64,000 nt of DNA. Origin: Protula sp. h YS-2021. Lineage: Eukaryota; Annelida; Polychaeta; Sabellida; Serpulidae. Where the stretch lies: positions 39,663,103-39,727,102 of the forward strand of contig OX457029.1 in NCBI GenBank assembly GCA_949752745.1. Reading direction: 5' to 3'. This document shows positions 1 through 12,000 of this stretch, in pieces. The notes below the pieces were generated by a model that did not search any database, was not told the DNA's origin, and saw nothing but the letters and a program-made list of their open reading frames with translations. Position 1 is the stretch's first letter. Each line of letters opens with the position of its first letter. The translations under genes and the position numbers were made by a program.

Positions 1-3000
1 ATGGTGTTACCACGCTATCGAGTAAGTACTTTACAAAATGTATCTGTTTATGGCAGGATAATCTGGAGGCAGAATATGGGCGATTTAAGGTACTGGCAAT
101 GACTGACCTTGGCATTGCTCTGGAATCTCAACTAGTAACCGCAAAGCTGGTACGCGGCTTTTTCTCGAGATCTTTTACTAATTTTACGAAACGGACATGT
201 TCAACCAATCTTTGTGAAATCTAAAAATAGAACGGCTATGAGGGAGCTCCGGCCTAGTGACTTTATCTCTCGATGTAGTGAGTTGACAGGAACCGTATAC
301 CTGTTATTTCAGTGATCACATCTGTGCTGTAAAACTATTTTAAAAATAAGCGCCGTGCTTTTGGATCAAATGCAGGTTTTCTACCTATTTTCTCAGATAA
401 ACAGACTAATCACGTACGCACGAGATGAGGTCTTAGACTACGAGCGACACTACGCAAGAGCTTATCAAAGGTGGTGTTTCATCCTTCACATATGTTTAAA
501 TCGGCTGTCGAGTTTTTGAATGGAACCGGCTAATAAATGAACAGCCTGAAACAGTCAAACACTTATTTTATCCTATTTTAATTTTTTTCATTCGGTACAT
601 GTATTATGAACTTTACCCCCCATTACCAAAAGACGCTTTGTAATAAACATTTTACCTGGTCGTAAAGGTACTTATTAATAAGGGGTTGAACTGTATAACT
701 GTGATTAGCAGTCGTAATATGCCAGATGATAGCAATGTCTTTTAGAAACAGTCGTGAAGCAGGAATTTTGTTTTTTAGTCACAACGCTTGAGTCCTAGTA
801 TTTTCTGGAAAAAAACTTGAAAGGTTCTTCCTTAAATGCTACTATTTGAAGTTTTAAAAGAATGACTTTTGTATTGTGAAAAAAATAGACCTTTTATGTT
901 TGTTGTTCAGATATGCAGATATAACCCAAGTAGCCGCCAGTGTTACGTACGAGCTGCTAATGGGCGATGTACAAGCGCTTTGTGACCAGGCTCAACTGAG
1001 AAAGGTTACCGTGTTTCATTGTATCCCCCATCCAGTGAATAAGTGCAGATATACCAGCCGAGAAATTAGGCCATACAGATAGTTGTGTGTTAACCGAATG
1101 TATCTGGCTTATATGTTTAATTTATTAGTCTTTTCCAGTCACTTTGAAGACATTTTTCAGTTCTGCTAAGGTCGATAAGTATAACGTGCTGCTGATTTCA
1201 TAATTGTTCAATGGTGGAGCATTGGACATGGTTCCTATGCTTAAAGACGGATTCATAATGGCGAATATAGAATGAAAGAGGAGATTCAAAATGTAGAGCG
1301 TACGGCTGCATTTCTCCAAAATGAAAAACTAGGACAGGGGGTTTTTCGCCATATTGACATCACATGTGACTGTTCAACTGTTGGTTATACATATTAAAAT
1401 ATGATGGAGTACCGGGATATAATATATTCCCTATGTGTGTTTAATCACCCTTGATGTTTACACAGGAGTGGCGGGGTGTGGACTTGTCAGTACTGAGCGT
1501 GGCGTATCGCCTCAATGACGTAGACAGGACGTGGCGGGCGTGGATCAGCCCGGAGCAGCAGTCCTGGCGGGCTTGCTTCGAGCACCAGTTTCTTCACTGG
1601 ATGGCTATTCTCGATTCACACATGACTCAATTTATTCTGCTTAGTATTGGCTCCGATGAGGTGAATCTAAACTAAATTACCGCGTTTTTATTGCATTCTT
1701 AATTGGTCAATACTTTGCACTGACCACTCGCCAGAAATAATTAAACTGAACAAATAGATAAGGGAGGAAGTTTTGTTGTATTTTATATTTATGCTGCCAT
1801 TGGTAAAAATGAATAGGAAAATCTGCTATTGGGATGTCTTTTTTACATTGGTGCATTGCCTATGATCTGTCACTTTACCCCCCCCCCCCCCTTCCACAGA
1901 CACACCCAGCACCGCTTGTGTCTTAGTGCTAGTCCAGCCTCCAGATGATACCGCCGAATCAGAACTGACACTAAATCAGCAGCCACAACACCCCTCGCCC
2001 CCCCCCCCCACCTCTCACTCACTCCTCAACCTACACCACTCAAGCAGTTTCGGTAATTTCAATCCTGCAAACCTATGCTGTGACAATGCCTGTATCGGTT
2101 TCTAGTTTCTTCCTGTTGAAAGTGGAGGAGAATTCGAAAGAGCTACGGAGACCATTGGCGACAGCCGCTGTGCGAGCACGCAAAGCCAGGTATCATTGGC
2201 TGCCTCCGAGTACAGCGCTTTTAGTGTCGTGCGCAGCTTCAGCTCACTGCAGGTACCCACTATTAAGGTGTCGTGTGCATCTTCTTGTTTATATTTTATT
2301 TTACTGTCGTGCGTAGCTTCAGCTCACTACTGGTATCCACTGTTAAGGTGTCGTGTGCATCTTCATGTTTATATTTTATTTTAGTGTCGTGTGCAGGTAC
2401 CTAACTGTTTATGTGTGGTGTGCGAATTCAGATCGTTGCTGGTGTCGGTTATGTAGTGACATGGGCAGCTACAGTTCTATACGTGTATTTGCAGTTTTAG
2501 TACCTACCTATCGCTGCAGACTTAACCTTGTTAAGTAGAACTTTATTCCGTTTGCACTGAAATATATGTGAATTTTTATCCTTGGCTAAAACAATACAGT
2601 GTGCATGTGAAAGTGTCTTAACCTGGAAGTGCTTATATGTTTTCCTTTTGCAGATTCTACCCAGTGTCTGTTCCCAAACCCCTCAACAAGGCGCCCAAGT
2701 TCAGTCTGTGTCTTTGGAATTCGCACATGCTGATTGCTCGGAAAGTCCGCAAACACAAAGGCCCAACATGCAGAGTCCACAAAGGCAGGGTCTACAAGTG
2801 CAAGACCCTAAAATGCAAAGTCTACAGACACAAAGGTCACATATGCGAAGTCCACAAGCGCAAGGTCTACACATGCAAGATCCTGAAATGCAAAGTCCAC
2901 AAACTGAGAAGCCACACATGCAGAGTCCACAAGTGCAAGGTCTACAAACACAGAGTCCACGGACACAAAATCTGCGAGCACGAATTTCACAAAATGCTGC

Positions 3001-6000
3001 GAATTCAGAGTACGAAAAGGAAAACTGGGTCAAATCAATTGGTGTTCAGTCCACAAAAACTCTGCGCGGTAGTAGGTCTTGCCCAAATGTGAAACAGCAG
3101 TATGAATCAAGCAACTTACAGTCAGCATCAAAAGTGTCATCTTATAACAATATATTTGACGTGAAAGACAAAGAGCGAGACGAGCTTGATCATCATCTCC
3201 CGGAGTATTCTGAACCGAGAACGGTGAATGTGCCGAAAAAATCCTTTCCCGACTTAGAGCGGAATGGCGCCGAGTGTTTTGAAAGTAGAACAAGGTGTGA
3301 ACATTCATATCTGAAGCCAGAATTCAGTTTAGTTAGTCAAAACGAAACTTGCCAAGTTACCGGTGAAAGGATGGTGTCCGTTGATGCGTATCAAACGAAC
3401 GAGAAAAAACAAACATCAGATCAAACTGTACCGATTGATGCAGCGAATAGCAGTGTCCAGCCTGGGGCTAAAGAGAAGACCATGCCCGTGCGTATTTTAG
3501 ACAGTGTCGATGACAGCGGAACTGGTGGTAAGTTGGACAACTGCACGAATGGTCCGTCGCAGAAAAGTCCGGTTTGTGAGGTCAGCGCTGTAAGCAATGC
3601 TTCCGACATCGGCCTTGAAGACACAACGGGCATCGATCTCGATGATCCAAGGTCATTTGAAGGTCAGTCGCCGGATAATTCGGATGAGGAAGTCAAGCAT
3701 ACATTCCCGGATGTGGAGGTGGTATCGTACGGTTGGCAAAGCGCCAGTGGATCGTTTGGTCTTGACAACAGTTTTACGGCTTCTGACCAGTTTGGTCATA
3801 CCGATCTTAAAGGAGCTGTGAAACCGGTGAGTTTTAAAACTGAACTGCCTAGCTTAATGCCAGCCAGTGAAATACACAGCGCAAGCATGCCTGATATCAA
3901 AAAGAAACGAATCGTAAAACGTCATAGAAAAGACCAGCGTTATACAAGGGACTCGCGTGACGAAGGGAACAGTCACTTTGCAGAAGAGATCAGTTACAGA
4001 CCGGAGAGTGTTTCAAAACACGTCATTAGTGACGCGAGGACCTCGACCAATCGCATCGCAGAAAGACAGGTGATCGCATCCCTGTCTTACATCGAGTTTC
4101 GGTGCCTTATCAACCGCCTGGTGCACTCAGTGAAGGGTTTCTGCGAGGCCATGTATCCCCTCCCTTCCGCCGTCCGGGATGAACTAACCACCACAGAAAA
4201 CACGCATCGTGAAAAGATGATCAGTCTGAGATTGAAATTTCAGGGTTATCTCGTCACGGTGAGTAGTACGAACTTTTAAAACTCCGCAGATGCAACTTGA
4301 TCTCATGACGTTTTAGTTCTTGGACTGTAGAAATTCAAATCAGATACAGTGTGATTGTGAAATATTTACTTTTAAGTCTTTTTGACTTTCGAATTCCGTT
4401 AAGATTGTTTTCAAAATTTCGGTTATTTTGTTCACAAAAATGTTTTCATTACCAGTAGCGATCTGGCAATAATTATAAATGTCGACCAGACAAACTGTGG
4501 ATACAGCCACAAGAATTGTGCACACCCGCTTGACTTGTACGCATCCCACCAAAATATAAATTTTGTAGTGCCCGCCCACTAGACCTATGTTAGCGGCGAA
4601 CAGACCTTCTCCATGGGGACTCCGTTGTTGGGTGGTTGTTTTTTTTTTTTTTTTTTTTTGCCTCTTGGACATTTGACATGTTCATACAGCGATTTTGTTT
4701 TGGCACACCACAGGTTGTGAGCAGGTGCGTAAAGCTGTACAGCTATAACGTGTTGGGCATGGACCTATGCGGAGAGAGGACACAGACAGCCAAGCGACTC
4801 GTGGGACAGCGGGTGCGTTACCTCCTCCCCACCTCTCCCCTCCCGTTCTCCCCTCCCCCCACCCGCCTCCCCTTCACCGCCACTCATTCACAGTCCCATC
4901 CATCATTTCTACGGCTCAGATTCCCATGCAACGTATTGAGATTTGTGGATCCCAGTTTCTGTGTAGGCCTGTAAACTCACGCACCTACTTAATTAATACG
5001 GCACTTTCTCATTGGCTTCAAGCTTGTAATAATCTAAACAGCTCTCACGGTCCATGAGTTAAAATTCTATTATTTTCTTATCCGATAAATCGAATAATCG
5101 ATATCTTATTATGTTCCTGCTGCGTTCGGGTAATAATCGGATATCTGTTGTATATTTTTACATGAGGTAGGAAGTCGTTTGGTTCGTTTTGTAGTTGGTA
5201 GGAGAGACGAAGAGTCTGCATACGTCCAAGAATATCTGGGGATGTCGTCACATGAAGTCCGGCTCTTCCTGTTACTCTTATATCGACAAGAAAGCCACCT
5301 TTTTGGCTGATAAACACGAGCCCATTTCTGTGCAGGTAAGCAATCGCTTTACAATAGTCGATATATTAGTATGTTTAAAAACAAAATAAATTGATCAACC
5401 TGTATTTAAGCACTGAAACGTTAAAATTTACTTGATTTTTAAACTGTTTTACTTACGTCAGATGTGCTGCCGTATCGATAACATTGTCAAGCTGGAGAGT
5501 CATTTATCCGACATTGAGAGTCATCTAGTGCAGTCACTGAACGCGCATGACGTCATCGAAGCCGCCGAAGGCTCGGGCATTGCGCTGGCCGAAAGCTCGT
5601 CGAGTCAGTTCGGCGAGTGTAGGCGACACCTTCGGCTGGTGTGGACGGCATTGGTCACGCTGCTTGTGCACCGGGTAAAGTCTTAGTTCTCTGACTCGCT
5701 TTAATACAGACATAATACTGAAAGTTAACCCACTTGATTACCCCACAGGCTAACCCACAAACCCAGTTGGTTAATCCATGTGCTGACTCACAAAAGGTAA
5801 AGCAGTCGGTTTCCCCATATGCTAACCCACAACAGTTAACACGTGGTTTAACCCAAATTAAAACCACTGGGTTAAGTTATGACAAATGCAGACCGATTTA
5901 ACCTTGTAGGTTTAAACCGGAAAGTTAACCCTGATTCTCAGGTGGGTTATCTCAAGTTACAAAAGAGTAACCGCTAGATTTATCAGATTTCAAGAACAGC

Positions 6001-9000
6001 TTGCTGATCTAGATATAGTTTGGTGCCCCTTTATTGTATAAAATATTAGTATTGCTGATAAACAACTAATGCATTTGTGCTTGTCAAGATAAAGTACATT
6101 GCAAAATGGTGCGTTTTTAGCAACAAACTTCGATTTTGATATAAAGGTGCCGTATGTACTACCGTATTCTTTCTCCTGTTCTCCACGTATCAAAAATGAC
6201 AATATGGCTCATACACCTTCCTCTACTGCAGATAAACCTGTTCATGAAGGAAGCGCTGTCGCTACTGGTAGAGCTCGACGCCCCTCCAGGCACCACCATG
6301 GAGAAGCGATACGGCCCCGCCATTGGCTTCTTCAAGGCGCATGCGCACTTGCTGACAAAATGGTTGCCGTCCGTCGCTTATGACAAGGCAATGAGGAGCG
6401 TGTGGATTGATTTTGTTGAGGTAAAACATATTTTATCAAGTGGTTGATTCTTTCCTGCACGAAATTGTTAGTTCTTTTAGGCACGGTTTTTGGGTGCTTC
6501 CTTGGACGTAGGTTATAAGTTCTTTCCTGCAGTTGTTATAATATTTGCCGTTGTCGATACTTGCAAACGGTCTCTGGACAACTCGGCACCTGTCAAACTC
6601 GGCACCTAAAAAGTCGGCACTTTTTGGATAAATCGGCACCTAAAATTTTGGACAACTCGGCACCTCATTTTCAAACTCGGCAATTTTTGTTTTTTATTAT
6701 TTTTAATTTTTAATTTTTTTTATTTTTACAGGCTTAATGCTTCAACAACAGTTTTTTTTTATTAAAGTGGCTCATTTTTATACTTTTTCTTTTTAGATTT
6801 ATTCCGTATGGCTTGAACAAAGTGTTTCATCTCACAATTCCAGAGCACTCTGGACACCACAATTCATTGCAATCACCATGAACAGGAGCCGTTCGTGTCA
6901 GTGTACTCTGAAACCTTTTATGTATTTATTATTGTTTTGTTCCCTGTGATTTTGCGCTCAAAGAGCCTTTCATTTGTGATCAATGTTTCGGAGTATCATA
7001 AATTGCAATTAGTACCGCAGAGCGAAAGCAGGGAGCACTGTATTACTTTAATAGCAATTATGAAACAATGCCTGTGCGAATTGCGTGGTTTCTTTAATTT
7101 CATTTGCCCAAGGAGGCGCCTAACCCAACAGTCACCTCGTTCTGATCTCTCGAAGAAGATTGAATATAAAATTGAAATCAAATCAACCCACAAATTAAAT
7201 CAAAAAGGAAACGGATCATAAACAAAGAGCAGGAAATAAACAAAACGCAGGAATTCCACCAGGCAAACAGAGGTAACTTTTACATTTTGGTGTCATGGTA
7301 CGTAAAATGCAATTATACAGTTGAGTACACACAGTAATGTCAAATTAAAAAAGGCTCTTTGAGCGCAAAATCACAGGGATCAAAACATTAATAAATACAT
7401 AAATAATAATAACAATAATAATAACAATAATAATAAATAAATAAACACACAAAGGGCCCCTTTTCATGGTGATTGCAATGAATTGTGGTGTCCAGAGTGC
7501 TCTGGAATTGTGAGATGAAACACTTTGTTCAAGCCATAAGGGATAAATCTAAAAAGAAAAAGTATAAATATGAGCCACTTTAATAAAAAATTAACTGTTG
7601 TTGAAGCATAAAGACTATAAATTTTTTTTAAAAAATTAGGTGCCGAGTTGTCCAAAAAGTGCCGAGTTTGAAAATGAGGTGCCGACTTTGTAGGTGCCGA
7701 GTTTGACAGGTGCCGAGATGTCCAGACCCCTTGCAAACAGGTCGGCCAGGCACACAATATAGGCAATTTACTGTATTGGGTTACATGATACGTCTACTCG
7801 GAGAGAGCGCTAATTACACTTTACCAGAACTTAATGTTGTCATTGAATGACTGAGTGACGAAAAAAAACAGCCGGTATGTTTTCGAACAATTATGATCAG
7901 AGTGTTTGCATCTACATTTAGGACATTAAAAGGTTAGTTGAAGATCTTATCCGCAGAAAAGTCATGACCATAACGGTAGCCGAACAGTTGATGCAGCTTA
8001 TTGCAGTAAGTGTATAACGATAACCACTTTAGTAATAATAATTATAATAAAACTTCCAAGAATAAGCAATGAGCAAATGACTAATTGAAGAATAAAAAAG
8101 ATAAATTCTAATTCTGTAATATAAGGTACAACAACAGCAATGTATTAAAAAATCTATAATCTGATCTTTTTTGATTGAATCGGCTTGAGGGTTTTTATCC
8201 AGACCCCCTACCCTTTCATCCCATTCTTGTTTCCTTGCTCAAATGTTCAGAAGTGGCAAACTTTTTGAGCCTATCAGTAAAAGCTCGAGCCAGTAGGGAG
8301 TATCGGCGTTGTGCTATTTTAAGTAACAAAGAAGGGCATGGCGGGAACAGCTACAGTGTGAACCATGCTTGCCATGGACCGTTGATGACCGTTTCTGTCA
8401 TGCATTTTCAGCACATGTTAGTACAGCTTCGAGAGCCGGAACTGCGGTTTGACCTTGAGTTTGCTTCGGCAAAGATGGCCACCTGCTTGGACATGCTGCA
8501 CGTATGCACGCTTCCCACACCCGCCCTCATCAACATATACACACTGCTGCAGTCTTATCAGGTCGGACATTTTTCTCTCAGTAGTTTTGCGTACACTTCT
8601 CAAAAGGAAACAAAAATACTGAACAAACTCTATGTATGGAGTTATCAGGTTGGAGCATCGTACTTATTTATCAATACGGGTACTTCATAACAAGCGTTCT
8701 GTTAATAAACATGAATATCAATAGCCAGTTGAATGGCAAATTTAAGGCCATGAATCAATTTAGTTTTGTTTCCCATCCACATCCTGGTTACAAACAATAA
8801 AAATATAGAGGATCTAAAACAATTACGAGAAATTAAACAAAAATGGTCAGCCGAGCGTAAAAAATGAAAAGAAAAACAATTGCCTGAAAGGCTTCAACAA
8901 TACCGAAATCTAAAATGCCTCATGTTCGGAGTGTTATGTTTATCTCAGATTAAATAACAGCTTTCAGTTCCCTAACGTGCATTCATAGTTCATTCGTTAA

Positions 9001-12000
9001 TAGCGTTCTGTTTTAAAAGTCTTGGGTCAAGTCAATCCTCGACCAACTCAACCCATACCAACTCAACCCACCCTGAAAGTCAACTCAACCCACCTTGCTT
9101 TATTCTTTGACTTGTCAATTTATTATTAATTATACTTATTTTGGAGGGAAATAAAAACAGTGACGTTTATTTACAACCCAAATTTATTTCTTTTTACGGC
9201 AATACGCATCATTTTTTACACATCATATTTTAAGCTGTGTCTGGTCAATAACACTGCGAGCAGTTGCATAATGATTCATAAATTTATTACGTGTGTATCC
9301 TTTTAAAATAACTAACAAATCAGATGGTTTCTGTGATTGTATAAAGACAATACATTAAAGAGAAGATCACACATTTGGTTAAGTTTCTTTCATCTGAAAC
9401 CAGTAACTCATCTTAGAAACTGATTATTTCGGTTTTGATTAATATATTTTGTCTTTAGAATGATTTCATTTAGGTGGATTGAGTTGGTATTAAGGGTGGG
9501 TTGAGTCGACCAAACATAGGTGGGTTGACTTGACTAAAATGGGTTGAGTTGGCAGAAGGTTGAGTTGGTCGAGGGTTGATTTGACCAAACCCCGTTTTAA
9601 ACACAAATTGTAATTGTTCGTGATTATAGATATTCTGTATATTAGGAAGAAATTGCCGGATTGAGAGATGAAGAAAAAGTGGCACTGGCTTACCTACAAC
9701 GCATGTGCAGTGACCTACATAAACAGCGGAAGTGGTTTTCTGGTCTTGACCTAGTTACGTGGATACTGACTCACTGGTTTGAAGCACCAGTGGGCGAAGC
9801 GGACACAGGTACTTTGTTTGCAAAGAGGCAACGGCTGGCTAATAAAGGTTTTTGACATGTTCGGGTACGCTGTTGTTGGTGAGCACTGGCCGTTCGGGGT
9901 TTAGTTTTGAATTTTTGACATGAATGATCATTATGTTTACTGAAATTAATCTTTTAGTTCAGTTAAAAAAGAGAAAAAAATGGAAAATTGCTATTGAAGA
10001 ATTATTGGTGTCAGTTGAAAGTGCTTGATATAGACCTGTGCTCTTATGTTTTGTGTGCACTGGTCGCTTTAGTTTTTATAGTGAGGGTAAAATCCGTTTG
10101 CTTTGAGTGCCCTCCCTCCCCCTCCCCACCCCCCACCGCAAACCATAATTTCTGATTATCATTATCTGTTCAATATTTTTTATATAGATTCCACCGATAC
10201 TATTGTCAATGGGGATGAGCAAGTGCGCAGTGCGGATGAACGAGATAGAGATCGACCTATAGAGGTCACCCGTACACAAGCGAAGGAAGACTTTACAGGT
10301 AGAATAAAAGAACTACAGATGCAAAAGTTGCAGACTTTCTGCTACGACCACCACATTTCCCTGCGCATTAAATATGTGACACCACCCAGAGTTTTTGGCG
10401 CACCAGCTTTTTAATTGCAAAGTAAAAGTCCATTAGGTTGACAGTATAAGGCTACTAGAATAGTACAAGATTTTATTTTAAGGTTTATAATTGAAGGGGT
10501 CCATGCATAAACTTGATAACTCCACTTATCAGGAAAATGCACTATTACCACCACGGTATTTCTTGGCCTCTGTTCTATCACATATATAAGTCTTACACCT
10601 CAAAACCGATTAGAAGTGGGCATTTTTTAGGAAAATGCTGTCGGAAAAACCTACTAAAATTTCAAACTTTAAAAGCGTTTTTCTCCATTGCTGATAACTG
10701 CAGTTATCAGATTTATGCATGGACCCCTTCAATTGATTGTTGGCTTCGAAAACCCCCGAGTCTAACGCACAGTACAAACTTCGCTCCTACATCTGAGGTA
10801 ACGCAATAGCTGTTGCATTTCAGTGGGAAGTGACGTCAATGAAACGCTCCTAGCCGATGCCGCGCATCTACACGAGGCTAAAATACTCGCACAGTCCCTA
10901 CTCGACGCGACTGCCATAAAGGCAAGCACTCAGTCATGTACTCCGTGATATACTCAGTCATATACTCTGTGATATACTCAGTCATGTACTCGGTGATATA
11001 CCCAGTCATGTACTCGTCGATATACTCAGTCATGTACTCCGTGATATACTCAGCCATGTACTCCGTGTTATACTCAGTCATGTACTCCGTGATATACTCA
11101 GTCATGTACTCCGTGATATACTGAGTCATGTACTCCGTGATATACTGAGTCATGTACTCCGTGATATACTGAGTCATGTACTCCGTGTTATACTCAGTCA
11201 TGTACTCCGTGATATACTCAGTCATGTACTCCGTGATATACTCAGTCATGTACTCCGTGACATACTCAGTCATGTACTCCGTGATATACGCAGTCATGTA
11301 CTCCGTGATATACCGCTATAAACGACAACGCAGTTAAAATGCTTTACTTCACTATGTAACCAGGCTGTATTTTAACCGCTCTGGCGTTTTTGAACCACCA
11401 GTACTAAGAGAGTTGCGCTTTTTCTAGCCGATGTCTGATTTTCAGCAGGTTATGGACTGGCAGAGTATATCAAGCGCGAATAACAGCGTCATATTCCGGT
11501 CATGTGACGACTATCCTCCAATCGTGTGCCTCAGTACACCGAGCCTCTCCTATAAACTGTCTGCCCCAAACTTGGCTGGCCTACAGCTACAGGGAAGGGC
11601 TATGTGCAGGTAAGTGAAACAGCCCTACCTCAAAAGTGCACTTCTTACTTGCAGCTGCTGGGTCAGCGCTTGTCTAGATAGTTAATGACGATGTTTTCTG
11701 ATGTTTTAAAGTCCCGTTTTTGGTTTATGTTGTGTTCCGTATTTTGTTTGTTTGTTTGCTTTTTTTGTCATGGAGGGGGGGGGGGGGGGGGGCGGGTAGG
11801 GGAGGTTGGGAGGAGGGTCGAGGAGCGATCTTATGATTAATGATGCCTCTGGGTAGAAGTGCCTTTAATGTCTTTCATTTTGTTCAGTAGTAAATAATGT
11901 ATTGATAGGTTGTATTTGATGGTTAAGAGCTCAATCTGTCTGTGATGATTGGCAGTTCTGGATCCTATGGCAACTCAGAAGATGAGCACATAGGCCCCGG

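Noticed and set aside
2637..3092. 151-codon alternative + frame and a 110-codon - frame
   Set aside because: Shadows of the coding minisatellite. The frame used runs on for 535 codons and joins its neighbours in phase.
10878..11297. 139-codon - strand frame of TEYITEYM repeats
   Set aside because: Translation of the 24-bp intronic minisatellite.
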